Shown here in pieces: positions 1-10,785 of a stretch of 64,000 nucleotides of DNA. This DNA comes from Alligator mississippiensis (taxonomy: Eukaryota > Chordata > Crocodylia > Alligatoridae), in NCBI RefSeq assembly GCF_030867095.1, contig NC_081833.1, positions 69,963,895 to 70,027,894 of the forward strand. Reading direction: 5' to 3'. The notes beneath the pieces are model-generated. The model did no database searches. It was not told the DNA's origin and saw only the letters and a program-made list of their open reading frames with translations. Position numbers and translations under genes: made by a program. Numbering within the stretch: position 1 is the stretch's first letter; every line of letters starts with the position of its first letter.

Positions 1-2864
1 ACCTTTCCTTAACTCCTCCAACCAAGGGTATAAAAGAAAACTGAACTATACCAGTTTATATAACTAAGAGAAATAATTAAAACACCACTTTAAAATGGAA
101 GGCATTGCCTCCACTAAAAAAAAATAAAATAAAATAATTATGGACTCTGCTGACCAAGTAAATCAAAGCCAAGTAAAATCTACTTGGATGTAGATCTCTT
201 GTAGATCTAGAAGAGCATTTGCTCACCTGGTATTGAATGATGCTTAAAGGTAATAACCCCATTTGGCAAGTGACTAAGTGCAACAGATTTCTCTACAGAA
301 CTTTATACCAGCAACCTACATCTCCACAGTGAATTTTATACAACTTACACGGACTCGTACCACTATTGAAAGAATAACTATACACCAAAGGTGTAAACTT
401 AAGACAAAAAAAGGACAGAATACAGCCAGAAATAAGTGATTATGCAACCAGTCTGGGAAAAGAGAAAAGTTAAGCTACTTTGTTGCACAGTCCAGAACAC
501 AAGAAAGGGAACGATTTCCCCACATTTATTAAGGGAAAACATTAAAAAAAAAAACAATGACTGGAAAGGAATGAGGGAAAATAAAGTACTGATATACAGT
601 TAAATGCTACTAAATCATCATAATAGAAGCTAGCAATAACTGGTCACAAGGAATTGTTCCATGGGCAATGGCGAAGCCCTGCGCTTGGTGTCTAACAGAA
701 ATCTGATCCCCGCGTCCCATGTGTTCATGTCAGTATTTTGTACCTGAATAAATTCCCTCTATATTATAAATCTAAGAACTGTGGGGTGGTTATTAAAAAT
801 GAATGTTAAATACAAAATTCTGTGCCAGAACTAAAACCCAAGCATATAGGAATATATTTCTGAACATAAATGAATCCCAGTTAAATGCCTTTTTTTTTCC
901 CTCCTATGTCCACCTGAATCCTCTGGAAGAAATAAAGGTCCCATTCTCACAATACTGCCTATATAAGCCTTTTATTCCTATAATTATCAATGTATTTATT
1001 TTTCAAGTAGTCAGTTTGCTATTTCTATTGGGGTGCAGACTGGCAACTTCTTATAGTTAAGTCTATGTATGCTTTATCTGGAAACCAATGGGAAAAAATT
1101 GCTATAGTAAAACTTAAGGTTTAAAATCCTGAAAAGATGGAGAGAGAATAAACTCAAAAAGATGCACTTTAAAGACTTAAAATATTTAGGTCTCAATTAT
1201 ATCAAAGATGTGGTTAGTCATGAATAAGGCAGGGTAGAGAGTTGCAACTTAGACTAATTCAGAGGTGCATAAATTTTGTACGCAACAACTCACTTTTGTA
1301 AGAACCTAGGCTGCACGTGTCTACTGAAATCAAGTAATCAAAAACAAACACAACTGAAAAGAACACACGTTCTGTACGGCAAAGATTATTTTGTATCCTT
1401 ACTGTGCTATAAAGTGTTTCGTTCCAATATCTGTGAAACCTGGTCGACTAGTGGTTTTTAACTATGAAAACAGGTTTTTCTACTTGGAAAGGTCTATCCT
1501 ACAAGCAGCTGTTGACACCAGTTAGAAGACTGCACTACTGAGAAAATCTAGCAATTTAATACTAGGAATCTTGAATATATTTGCCTTTCAATTTTAAAAT
1601 GTATAGAAATAATTGACCATGGTTGTCTTAGAAGCTTCTAAATCACTGTATAATGGCAAGGCACAAACCCCTATAATATCTTCTAATTATCTATTATTAG
1701 TACAGTTTGGTTCAGCTGTTACTGTTACTGTAGGAGAGAAAATATCTTGAGGTTTTTAAGATGTTTTTGGTATTACATAGACCTGTGCCATAGTGCAGTG
1801 CCACGTGAAAGCCGTGTGCCTGGCGCAGCTCAGGTGGCCACCACGCTGATTGTGACAGTGCGATCGGCCGCTGCTGGGGCTGTGGCTATTTTTGTGCCCT
1901 TGCCCCCCTGCAAATGCAGCACCCAGGGCTGCTGCCCCAGTCACCACCTGCTTCCCCTCCCTCCCCCCCTTACACTAGTAGTGCCAAATGTAGAAATGGT
2001 AACTGCAGAGCTCCTTTACCAAAGCTGGAAACGTAAGGGAAAATGATCAGTCCTGAAAACAAAAATGGCAAATGACCAGCTCTCCAAAGCTTTTTATTCT
2101 TAACGGCTTCAGAGGAGCACCTGCCACTTCCTTCTATTGTAAAAGCTAATTTCTGATTAGTAGATTTCGGTTCTTTTGTACAGATTGATCTTGATGTTTC
2201 ATTCTGCTACCCAAAGTGTTCAGTGAAGGGTTTGTCGTCCTTTCTTTCCTCTTGTTCTCCCCTCTCTGCAGCTAGAACAAGACATCTCATCCGAAATCAT
2301 AACCAGCATCTCCGAAACGTTTTCCCCTTAATTAGCATCCTTGATCCACTTACTTAAATGTTATCTTTCCTTTGCTGCCAGGGGCCGTCCAGGCCAGATG
2401 GTAATGCAATGGGATTTGAAAAACGTTACCCCAATCCCAAAAACCACGCCATCTGCCACGCCACAAGTTCAGGATCTGCAGTTGTGGGATCTGGGATAAA
2501 AGTCCTCTGACCATGTTGTCTGCCCAGGATCTTAAAAGTGGTGTGCACAGGGTGGGGGGATCTTTGAAGCTGCATTGTACAGCCTTAACTCTGCCCCCCC
2601 CCCCCCAGCACGGGTCAGGTTAAGGCTCCACGGTGCAGCTACAACGCCGCTTCGGCCCGCCACACGAAAGCAGCAGCATACGAACCCGCCACAACGGTGC
2701 TCAACATGAAATGTCGGGACATTACATGCGAGACGTTGTCGTAGCTGGTTCCCCACTGCGTGGCGCAGGACATGACAGCATGTCCATGTCGTTGACACCA
2801 TGAATACAACATATGTGTGTGTGTGGGGGGGGGGGACCCGATCCCGGCCCCCAGGGCCACTCAC
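1..2864. other. Intron of C16orf46-like gene, no exon found
   Basis: This stretch lies downstream (minus strand) of the first coding exon and is probably intron. It is AT-rich with short open frames that lack family resemblance. A GC-rich patch sits at about 1780-1975, and a (gt)n tract followed by a G run lies at about 2812-2835. I found no further coding exon of the gene. A possible donor-like site (minus strand) near 228 has no convincing matching exon. Confidence 0.4.
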
Positions 2865-2993
2865 CGCCGCGGCCCAGCCGGCAACGAGCCCCCGCTCCCA
2901 GCCCGCCGCGTCCTGCAGCCGCCGCCGCTCGCTGTCGGCCAGCAGCGCCCGCACGTGGCCCCGCTCGCGCTCGCCGCCGCAGCGCGCCGCCAT
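2865..2993 (-). CDS. C16orf46: First coding exon of a C16orf46-like gene
   Basis: On the minus strand an ATG in a strong context (GGCCATGG) at 2993 opens 43 codons that end exactly at a consensus donor, GTGAGT, at 2864-2859 (phase 0). The peptide begins MAARCGGERERGHVRALLAD and ends with a GWE..V.GW pattern (residues 31-40). From memory, human C16orf46 has a similar HVCCLL...GWEEAVQGW stretch near its N-terminus. The exon lies in a CpG island upstream of GCSH and PKD1L2 on the same strand, as C16orf46 does in human. C16orf46 is a poorly characterised protein. The identification rests on one short motif plus synteny; the exon itself is much surer than the name. The remaining exons should lie further left, probably beyond the window. 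Confidence 0.5.
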
Positions 2994-3185
2994 GGCCCGG
3001 CCCGGCCCGGCCCGGCCTCCGCCCCGGGCGGCCTCGCCCGTCACCCGGGCAACGGGCCGCCGCCAGGGGCGGGGCAAGCAGCGGAAGTGACGCGCGATCG
3101 GCGTGCGCACGCGACACAAATGGGGCGGGGCTGGGTGGGGCTAAGAGCGCGGGGCGGGGCCAGGAGAACGGGGGGTAGGAGAAGC
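2994..3185 (-). promoter_or_regulatory. CpG-island promoter of the C16orf46-like gene
   Basis: The bases just upstream of the minus-strand ATG are very GC- and CpG-rich and hold repeated GC boxes (GGGGCGGGG type) near 3068, 3122 and 3152. There is no TATA box. The island also covers the first exon, running from about 2835 to 3185. The transcription start was not located. Confidence 0.7.
3040..3053 (+). promoter_or_regulatory. X-box (RFX-type) motif
   Basis: The 14-mer GTCACCCGGGCAAC fits the RFX X-box consensus GTNRCC-N(0-3)-RGYAAC exactly with a 2-base spacer. It lies 47 bases upstream of the minus-strand start codon, inside the CpG island. In vertebrates, X-boxes at promoters are typical of ciliary genes. 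Function here is inferred from the match and position only. Confidence 0.6.
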
Positions 3186-3189
3186 GGAA

Positions 3190-3535
3190 AGTAGGGTCGC
3201 AGATCGGGCGCAGAAAGCAAAAGCAAGAGATTGGGGAGGGGACCAGTGGAGTGGGGCTCGGAGCAGAAAGCAGAGCAGTGCATCAGGCAGGGAGGAGAAA
3301 GTAGGGCAGTGGAATGGGTCAGGTCAGGCAGGGAGCAGAAAGCAGAGCTGTGGATCAGGCAGGGAGCAGAAAGCAGCGGTTGGAACGGAGCGGGAAGCGG
3401 AGCAGCAGAACGGGCAGGGAGCATGGAGCGGAAGGCAGAGCAGCAGGTCAGGCGAGGGGACGGCATTGGTGTGACGCAGGGGGTGGTTAATTTGCAGCAG
3501 GCCTGGCACATCGGGTGGGCCTGCTGTTCTGTGGT
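3190..3535. repeat. Purine-rich minisatellite-like array
   Basis: Diverged units of roughly 30 bases built on GGGAGCAGAAAGCAGAGCAG and GGATCAGGCA repeat from about 3200 to 3450. The block ends with a segment (ggcattggtgtgacgc ... ggcacatcgggtgggcc) that matches the right end of the element at 4357-4600. It is therefore probably the expanded interior of a copy of that mobile element beside the promoter. Confidence 0.6.
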
Positions 3536-4356
3536 CTGAAGATGGGGAGGTAAGGCCGGTTCCCGGAAGACGGCCGGCAGGACGGCGCAGACACTCGCAG
3601 GTGCGAAGCCCGTGTTCAGGGTGTGCTCCGAGCAGGCGGAAAGCCGGGCTGGCTGTTCTCCCTCCGTCTGCGTGGAAACCTGCGCTGCACCTGTTTGTAG
3701 TAAAGATCTCACTGCTGTTAACACTTTTTCAAGCAAGTTGGTCCTTCCTCAGGCAAACGGCACTTGTGAAATCAGTGGAGCTGCTTGCATGAATAAAGAT
3801 ACACGAGACCGGGCCTAGTCTTTTTGTTCTCAGTTTTTCTTTTCTCTGTTGGCCCCTTGACGAACATTGTATTTTTATTTATCTCTTCTGAACTCTGAAG
3901 CTGATCACTTAGAGCAACAAAGATGGTTGGTTGGTGCTTAATTGAACTGTGCAGGCTGCATTATGAGAAGCAGTAGGTTAAATTCAACATGACATAAGCT
4001 GAGGTCAACTCTAACAAGAAAAGACGATTCTAAAGCTTCTTGGCTTATTTGGATCCTTTAAAAATAATCTGTCTCATCTCTGTTTAGAGGATAGTATCCC
4101 TCCTATCGGGGGAAACTTACTCTTCTACATTTAAGATCACGTGTCCTCACTACAGCAGTATGACTCATGCAGCCTGTATCTGTTGATCAATAGGACTGCA
4201 TGAAGTGGTGAGATCAGGATGTCGTGCGATGAGGAGGATGGACATAGCAGTCCTTGAATTGGATATTCAGGGTTTTTACTAATTTGATGACAGCTTCAAC
4301 GTACACTAGTTTAGTGATTTTTAGAAATGTGTAGAGGTGAAGTCTATCATGTTGAT
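3536..4356. other. Gene-free stretch
   Basis: No coding exon or recognisable repeat is visible. The left 250 bases remain moderately GC-rich as the island decays; the rest is ordinary AT-rich intergenic DNA. Confidence 0.5.
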
Positions 4357-4600
4357 CAGGGGTGACCAACCTGCAATACATGTCTCACAGCTGACACAGG
4401 CAGCCCCTGTGTGGCACACAGCAGGCTGGGGAAGGAGCAAGGAATGTGGGGACAGACAGGGCATGGATTAGAAAGCAGAGCACCGGATTGGGCAGGGAGC
4501 ATGGGGCACGGAGAAGCAAGCAAAACAACAGATTAAGCAGGGGAAAGGTATTGGAGTGGCATGCGTGGCACACTTGCCAAAAAGGTTGGCCCTACTACTA
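4357..4600. mobile_element. hAT-like non-autonomous DNA element
   Basis: The left end reads CAGGGGTGACCAACCTGCA and the right end, read on the other strand, has TAGGGCCAACC, an imperfect inverted pair of the kind seen in amniote hAT elements. The interior carries purine-rich units such as AGAAAGCAGAGCA and GGGCAGGGAGCATGG, shared with the array at 3190-3535. No clear target duplication and no coding capacity were seen. Confidence 0.55.
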
Positions 4601-4679
4601 GACAGAGTTCTTAGACACCGGCATAGGGGCATCCCTGTCTCACTTTCCTCCCAGTTTCATCTACAATTCTGGAACTCCC

Positions 4680-4925
4680 CAGGTGCATCTATACATTCAT
4701 TAATGCGCTTTTGCCTCTGAGCATTAAGTTTTGTACCTCTAATATGAGATACTACATAAAGGCACATTAGGCTGCCTTAATGCATTGGAGCAAAAGTGAA
4801 CACCTTTTCAGTGATGCTTAATGCTCAGTTGACTAATTCTACTGCACATTAGTATATTAGTGCTGTTTCTGCCCTGACGCTTTAATGCTCAGTAGAACAG
4901 GCACGTTAAAGCCCCCTGAGACCTA
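4680..4925. mobile_element. Small DNA element with GGTGCATCTA end
   Basis: Starts GGTGCATCTATACATTCATT and contains repeated TTAATGC and GCATTAAG blocks. The same kind of end and interior words occur at 48040-48550 on the opposite strand (GGTGCATCTACGTGAGATGC), so both look like copies of one MITE-like family. The right boundary is uncertain. Confidence 0.45.
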
Positions 4926-7198
4926 CTAGTAATCCAGGTACTTCCGCTCCTCTTATTTACACAGTAATATAGCAATAGAGTAAAACAGGTTTTAAAGAGA
5001 ATGCTCTAATAGATAATGCAAGAAGAGGACTAATGAGAAGGTTTTGGTTTTAATTGTTACTTTAATGCCAATGAAAAGTGGCACAGCACTGGATACATGT
5101 CTGTTCTCTTGGGAATCCTAGTGAACACAACAGATGAAAATAGACTCTACAACTTAACAAACCATTTTCAGAATTTTGCAAGTGGCCTCTTTCAGTCGAG
5201 CCTTTTTCAAACTGATTGTCTGTTAAGCTGCTGTTTTCCAATAAAAAAAGGTACTGAATATTTCTCTTGGGGATGTGGGGGGGAGAATGTCAAGATCTAG
5301 TCTAATGATTTCATAATGAGCTGGCTGACACTGTCACTAGAAGAGTGCCCTGGTTCACATCCTAAATACATCATGTAAAAAAAAACAACCCCACACTTTC
5401 AACAGTAGGTGACCTTCATAACATCCTTCAGACAGTAATACAGACTGAACGTCTCCAGGCAAACAACATTAGACTTTCAAACCTAACCGTTCTGTTCATG
5501 AGCAAGTCAGGGTTGGCATAGCTTTATGGATGCTTACAGACTCAGACTAATGTGTCTATAGCAGGATGTAATTGTGCAGCTTCTGTATGTGCAATACAGC
5601 TTGCACACTTCGAAGAAATTGCATATCTGTGTGTACATGTTTATTCTAGTCAAGACTGCAAGAACTGCCTGTTCAGGCTAAAATTACCTGACACTTCCCA
5701 TTATCCAACCCTATTTTCAGTAGCTTACAACTTTGTCAGTCCTGTTTTCCACATCAGGGTGTCTCTCAAGCTGATTTCCATACACCTTTCCCTCCCGCCT
5801 CCCCCACCCCCCCGGCCAAAGTTTCAGCCAAAACAAAATTAATCTGGTATACAGCTGGCACAAACATTTTGATGCCCTTTTCTTTAACAGCCCCATGCTA
5901 TGGAGTAAGGTTTTTAAATGTAATAAAGGCTATGTGTTTTGCTGCACCTCTGGTAAGTTGACGTCTTTGAAAAATTGAGGTTGTGCTCAGACAAACTTGT
6001 ATTTTACCAGTCGCAGTCTCTCTAAATTCCCTCCAGAGCGTGCTGTAGCCTAGATCTGAGGACTTTCTCTGCTATCGCAACCTTAGCCCACTGTCGGGTC
6101 CTGACAACAAGAAGTTAAAAAATGGAAACTATATCTCCTGTGCTAGCAGTGACCCCATGTTGAGCAAAAACAGTATTGGGGCGGAGGGTTGCATGATAAA
6201 AGGCACTGTACATGAGCTGGACTGGAAGTAGACAGGAAGTGGATTCAGTGGGGGCAGGGTAATAGGGGAACAGGAACCAGAGGATGTAGCAATGTGGGAC
6301 CTAGGCACCTAAGTCTTTTTGTAGACTTAGCTCATGTGTCCTGTGTGCTGTGCACTATTTAATCTGAATCTGATGTTCTTCTGCAAGAGGTAGAATGGCA
6401 CTCCATCCCAAGTGTTTTGTTCTGCTATTGTAACTCCCACATCTGCATGTCCATACTGGTAATGCCCTTTTTGCTCCCTCTAAATGAAGCTCCATCTGAG
6501 GTTCCACCTGAAGATAAGTAAAGGGCTAAGGATTTTTAAGGCATATTGCCTTGGCAGCTTTGCCACTAAGAGGATTTTGTTTCAGTAAGTGTCTGTTAGC
6601 ATCTCACATTGCTATGACCTGGTTGACTGAGGGCTGTTTGTATTTATCTTTGGTTTTTTGCTCTCTTTGGAAGCACTAATTTTCCATGACTTTTATTGGC
6701 TTAAGTCTTCACTGCCCCCTGAATAAAGGATGGGCCAGAGTTGTGAGTGATAATCAACCAACAGTAGGGAATGAAGGAGAGTGGCTTGCTCTGTGCAGTG
6801 TCACTGACAGTTAAGGCCCAACATGCAGGTCTTGGGGAGTTCAGCCATGAGCAGTAATATTACAAAATGGTAAGGCAAGAAGAGAAGTTAGGCAACCAAA
6901 TTACCAGAAGGGAGAAGTTCAGATACACCCTTGTTGTGCAAAGTCCTGCAGGATCTTTAACAACCCCAAATGGCCACATCGCCTTCATATCTCCTGAAAG
7001 CATCTCCAGAAAAAAAGTCCAACAGTTCACAGCATAGTGAGACTGCTTCAAAGAAAAGAGCGCTTGCTAAATCAGAGCTTCTTCCACCTTTCCCTTTGGG
7101 TTTCCCATGCAAGTAGTGAACAAGATGAACACTTCATGGCCATTTATTTTTCAGAGTATTTAACAACTCTCATGAGTGTATTTTAACAAATTAAATAA
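4926..7198. other. Gene-free stretch
   Basis: Ordinary AT-rich intergenic DNA. Short frames on both strands lack family resemblance, and no repeat family was recognised. Confidence 0.45.
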
Positions 7199-8480
7199 TT
7201 CAGAGAATCGTAGAGAAGTCAGGCTGGAGAGGACCTCCAGAGGTCATCTAGTCCAGCCCCCTGCCTGAGGCAGGATCATCCCTATCCAAACCACCCTACA
7301 CAATCCATAATCTAAACTCTACATTAAAGACTACAGTCAATCCTGACACAACACAGACCTAACACACCCTAACCTGCCACGGGTAAAGCAGGGGAACCAC
7401 AGCAGCCAATGTCCTGCTTCTATGAAATGTCGCCATGTCCCCCACTACAGAGGAAGGCAAACCTCCCCCAATCCATACCAATCTGAGCATGGGGTAAAAT
7501 TCCTTCCCAACGACAAATATGGCAATTGGTCTGACCCTGAGTGGCAAGACCCTCTAGCCAGGAACCTCCAGCTTCGGTCCCACCAGAAGCATTGGCACAC
7601 CCCAGTCACCATTCCCAGTCTGGGCTGCGGCCAAAACACAATGCCTCTGGGAGAGACTTAAAAACTCTCTGACATGTAGCAGAAAGGGAGGGTGGGGGCA
7701 AGCAGCATTGCTCAGAAGCCTGGGAAATCCCCATAGTAGAGCAAAGCCATCCCTATGCTTAGATCATCCCCAACCAGTGGCTGTCCTGTCCAACCTGCAT
7801 GACGAATAGATCCAAGGAGGTGATACTTCCCCTCTATCGGGCTCTGGTCAGACCGCAGTTGGAGTACTGCATGCAATTCTGGACACCGCACTTCAAAAGG
7901 GATGCGGATAACCTGGAGAGGGTCCAGAGAAGGGCCACTCGTATGGTTAAGGGCTTGCAGGCCAAGCCCTATGAGGAGAGACTAGAGAAACTGGACCTTT
8001 TCAGCCTCCGCAAGAGAAGGTTGAGAGGCGACCTTGTGGCTGCCTATAAGTTCATCATGGGGGCACAGAAGGGAATTGGTGAGGATTTATTCACCAAGGC
8101 GCCCCCGGGGGTTACAAGAAATAATGGCCACAAGCTAGCAGAGAGCAGATTTAGACTGGACATTAGGAAGAACTTCTTCACAGTTCGAGTGGCCAGGGTC
8201 TGGAACGGGCTCCCAAGGGAGGTGGTGCTCTCCCCTACCCTGGGGGTCTTCAAGAGGAGGTTGGATATGCATCTAGCTGGGGTCATCTAGACCCAGCACG
8301 CTTTCCTGGCTATGCAGGGGGTCAGACTCGATGATCTATTGAGGTCCCTTCCAGCCCTAACATCTATGAATCTATGAATCTATGAACCTCTTCTTGAACA
8401 CCTCCAGTGGTGAAGAGTCCACTGCTTCCCTAGGCAGTATGTTCCACTTGAACTTAAAGTGACTGAAAGGCAAAACTGTT
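7199..8480 (-). mobile_element. CR1 LINE 3' fragment, interrupted by a second CR1
   Basis: Minus-strand CR1. Its 3' tail starts near 7199, where the plus strand reads GGCTGGAGAGGACCTCCAGA followed by GGTCATCTAGTCCAGCCCCC. The element runs to 7796 and resumes at 8385 with CTTCTTGAACACCTCCAGTG, the next part of a CR1 in the same orientation. The break is filled by the plus-strand CR1 at 7797-8384. The left end, near 8480, is approximate. It is a 5'-truncated copy with no usable open frame. Confidence 0.85.
7797..8384 (+). mobile_element. CR1 LINE 3' end with C-terminal ORF2 remnant
   Basis: 5'-truncated CR1 in the sense direction. An open stretch at 7799-8290 encodes about 163 residues of the C-terminal part of CR1 ORF2, downstream of the reverse-transcriptase core, including QLEYCMQFW, LERVQRRATRM and ARVWNGLPREVV. 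The 3' end has GAGGTCCCTTCCAGCCCTAA and a short (ATCTATGA)n run. The long open frame and clean tail suggest a fairly young copy. It lacks the endonuclease and RT core, so it cannot move by itself. Its repeat style resembles crocodilian CR1 subfamilies. Confidence 0.9.
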
Positions 8481-8524
8481 TGAAATACTGAGAAAAATGC
8501 AAGACTGGAAAAGAAGAGACTCTC

Positions 8525-9060
8525 TGGGTGCAGACAGAAGTTACATTTGTCGTGCAATCAGCCCCTCAAAAGCACTCTACAGCCGTGCCCTTACAGAAGT
8601 GCGCAGCTGCTGAGTGCTTTCGAAGTACCCAATCGCGGGACAGTCTCATGACATGAGGATTCGGATATAGGCACTCCAAAGCAGAGCACCTTCACTAACT
8701 TCTCAGTGCCTGGCGGCTCCGGATGCAGTCTTCAAAATGGGAGGGGGAGAAGGGAGTTCTGCTAGGGTTTGCCAGGCCTGTGCTGGAGGGTGGGGTGGGT
8801 GCATAGAAAGTGGGGAGGGGGCTCCGATCCACCCGTCCCAGTGCAGGCCGGGCAAACCCCAGACAACTCCCTTCCCTCCCTCCCTCCCTCCCTCCCATTC
8901 TGAAGACCACACCAGAGCTGATGGGGGAAGGAGGGCAGAGCAGCTGCAGACATGCAGCTCGATCCCCCAACCCCCAGGACCCAACAGCAAGTTTTGCAAA
9001 GTGCCGGGAGTCACAGCCCTTAATGACACACAAGTATTAGTAAATAAGTAAATGTCTGGC
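8525..9060. mobile_element. Probable DNA element containing a long palindrome
   Basis: The left part, GGGTGCAGACAGAAGTTACA, resembles the end of the element at 52118 (GGGACAGAAGTTACACATAA). The interior holds an imperfect palindrome, 8724-8911: TGCAGTCTTCAAAATGGGAG on the left is mirrored by TGTGGTCTTCAGAATGGGAG on the other strand, with matching continuation (GGGTTTGCC) towards a centre near 8817. A (CCCT)n tract lies at about 8872-8895. The outer boundaries are approximate and no coding capacity is evident. Confidence 0.5.
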
Positions 9061-9062
9061 TT

Positions 9063-9208
9063 AGAGTGTAGGCAGACAAGGTTCTCTGGGTGAATAATAT
9101 CTTTTATTAGACCAACTTAAATAGCTGGAACACAATTATTAAGCAAGCTTTCGGGTTCAAAAACCCTTCGTCAGGTTAGACCAACACAGCTACAACCTAC
9201 ACCCCTGG
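9063..9208. mobile_element. Single arm of a fold-back element
   Basis: Contains CTTTTATTAGACCAACTTAA, GCAAGCTTTCGGGT and CCCTTCGTCAGG, which match one arm of the complete fold-back repeat at 61041-61304. The flanking words GTGTAGG and ACCAACACAGCTACAACCTA look like outer ends of the same family. No coding potential. Confidence 0.6.
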
Positions 9209-9215
9209 CTTACAA

Positions 9216-9391
9216 CAGTTGTTTTCAACCTTTTTTTCATTTGCAGTCCCCTAAAAATTTTTGAATGAAGGTGCGGACCCCTTTGAATTGTGTGTGGGTA
9301 TTCACACACTTTTGATTAATCGTAGTCATCTTTTGCAGACCCCTGTGACAGTCTGTGGACCCCCCGGGGGACCGCAGGTTGCAAACCACTG
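9216..9391. mobile_element. hAT-like MITE
   Basis: The left end is CAGTTGTTTTCAACC; the right end on the other strand is CAGTGGTTTGCAACCTGCGG, a good terminal inverted repeat. The flanking octamers gcttacaa and gtttggaa agree at 5 of 8 bases, compatible with a decayed 8-bp hAT target duplication. Length is 176 bp. Confidence 0.65.
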
Positions 9392-10137
9392 GTTTGGAAG
9401 ATAAAACGCATCAATAAAAATGATTCGTTGAATCAGTGGGGTGATATCAAAGTGCACTGAGCACGTATCAAAGCCGTTCATGGCTTTTCTCTGAAATACA
9501 GGGGAGGACGGGGCCAGCAGGCTTGCTCACAAGGCAGGAGGAGGAAAGGAGGCAGCTGCAGCTTGGCTGTTCGTGCTCGCACCGCTGCACTCCCAGATCA
9601 TCGCGACTGCTTCAACCCCCCAAATTACAGCCATCCTAAAACGGTCAGAGCAGATTGTCAGTCATTCTTGGCCAGTCTCCTGTGTCCCAGTGGGTCGAGG
9701 GCCAGCGAGTGCTGCCCAGCTCGGTGCCCCCTCCGTGCGCTCTGGAAGAACCGATGACCCTCCCTCCTTTCCCCGTTTTATTTGTCCCAAGGAATCAGTC
9801 GTTACCTCCTCAGTGGTCTCCTTAAGGAAGCTCAGAGCATTACTTGGGGGGCCTGGACCCCACTTTCTCAATGGCTTAACAAACAGACCTGCCCTGGTGC
9901 CCCCCGCGCCACACTCCTTTGGAGCCCGTGGCCCCCACTCCCCTCTCTCTCGAGTCATCCCCAAAATCAACTGCCATGTATCCAGCAGCCCCCTCGCAAC
10001 GGGGGAGCCCACAGGGACCCCAGGCCTCAAACACCCCAGAGCGGGGCGAGCCTTGTCCCACGGGACAAGGGCAGACGGAGCCTGTAGGCCGGCAGTGCCC
10101 GGGGCCGCCCGGCTGGGGTCTGTGGGCCGGGAGCGGC
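9392..10137. other. GC-rich gene-free flank
   Basis: Becomes progressively GC-rich towards the minisatellite. Open frames on both strands (for example 9573-10145) have proline- and arginine-rich low-complexity composition and no recognisable domain. I see no gene here. Confidence 0.45.
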
Positions 10138-10785
10138 CGTGCTGAGGAAACGGGGCCACAGAGCGTCCTGCTGGGAAAATGGGACCATGGATGGGGCCCG
10201 CTGAGGAAAACCGACACATGTGGGGTCCTGCTGAGGAAATGGAGACATATATGGGGTTGTGCTGAGGAAAACTGGCATAAATAGAGCCGTGCTGAGGGAA
10301 TGGGGACATAAATGGGGCCCTGCTGAGGAAAACTGACAGAAATGGGGTCATAAATGGGGTCCTGCTGAAGTAATGGGAACACAAATGTGGTCCTGCTGAG
10401 GAAAACTGGCACAAATGGGGTTATGCTGAGGAAATGGGAACGTGTATGGGGTCGTGCTGAGGAAAACTGACAGTAATGGGGTCGTGCTGCAGAAATGGGG
10501 ACATATATGGGGTCGTGCTGTGGAAATGGGGATATGTATGGGGTCCTGCTGAGGAAAACTGGCATAAATGGGGCCGCGCTGAGGGAATGGAAGCATATAT
10601 GGGGTCCTGTTGAGGAAACCTGGCAGAAATGGGGTCATAAATGAGGTCCTGCTGAGGAAATGGGGATCTGCATGGGGTCCTGTTCAGGAAAACTGACATG
10701 TATGGGGTCCTGCTGAGGAAAGCTGACAGCAGCGGGGCCATGCTGAGGCAATGTGGCCATAAGCGGGGTGGTGCTGAGGCGGGGG
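10138..10785. repeat. 30/31-bp minisatellite upstream of the PPP1R3-like gene
   Basis: About 21 tandem units. Two alternating forms are seen: a 30-bp form starting CTGAGGAAAACTGGCAC and a 31-bp form starting CTGAGGAAATGGGAAC, both ending ATGGGGTCNTG. Alternation gives an approximate 61-bp higher-order period. The last units grade into the GC-rich 5' region of the gene. Minus-strand frames stay open across it (SSAGPH- and FPQHDP-like repeats), but this follows from the repeat composition. Confidence 0.85.

Noticed and set aside
77-283. Possible C16orf46 exon ending at a GTGAGC donor near 228
   Set aside because: No convincing acceptor or protein similarity; left unannotated.
2532-3119. 195-codon minus-strand frame over the C16orf46-like exon
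   Set aside because: It reads through a consensus GTGAGT donor into intron and begins upstream of the Kozak ATG; only 2865-2993 is accepted as coding.
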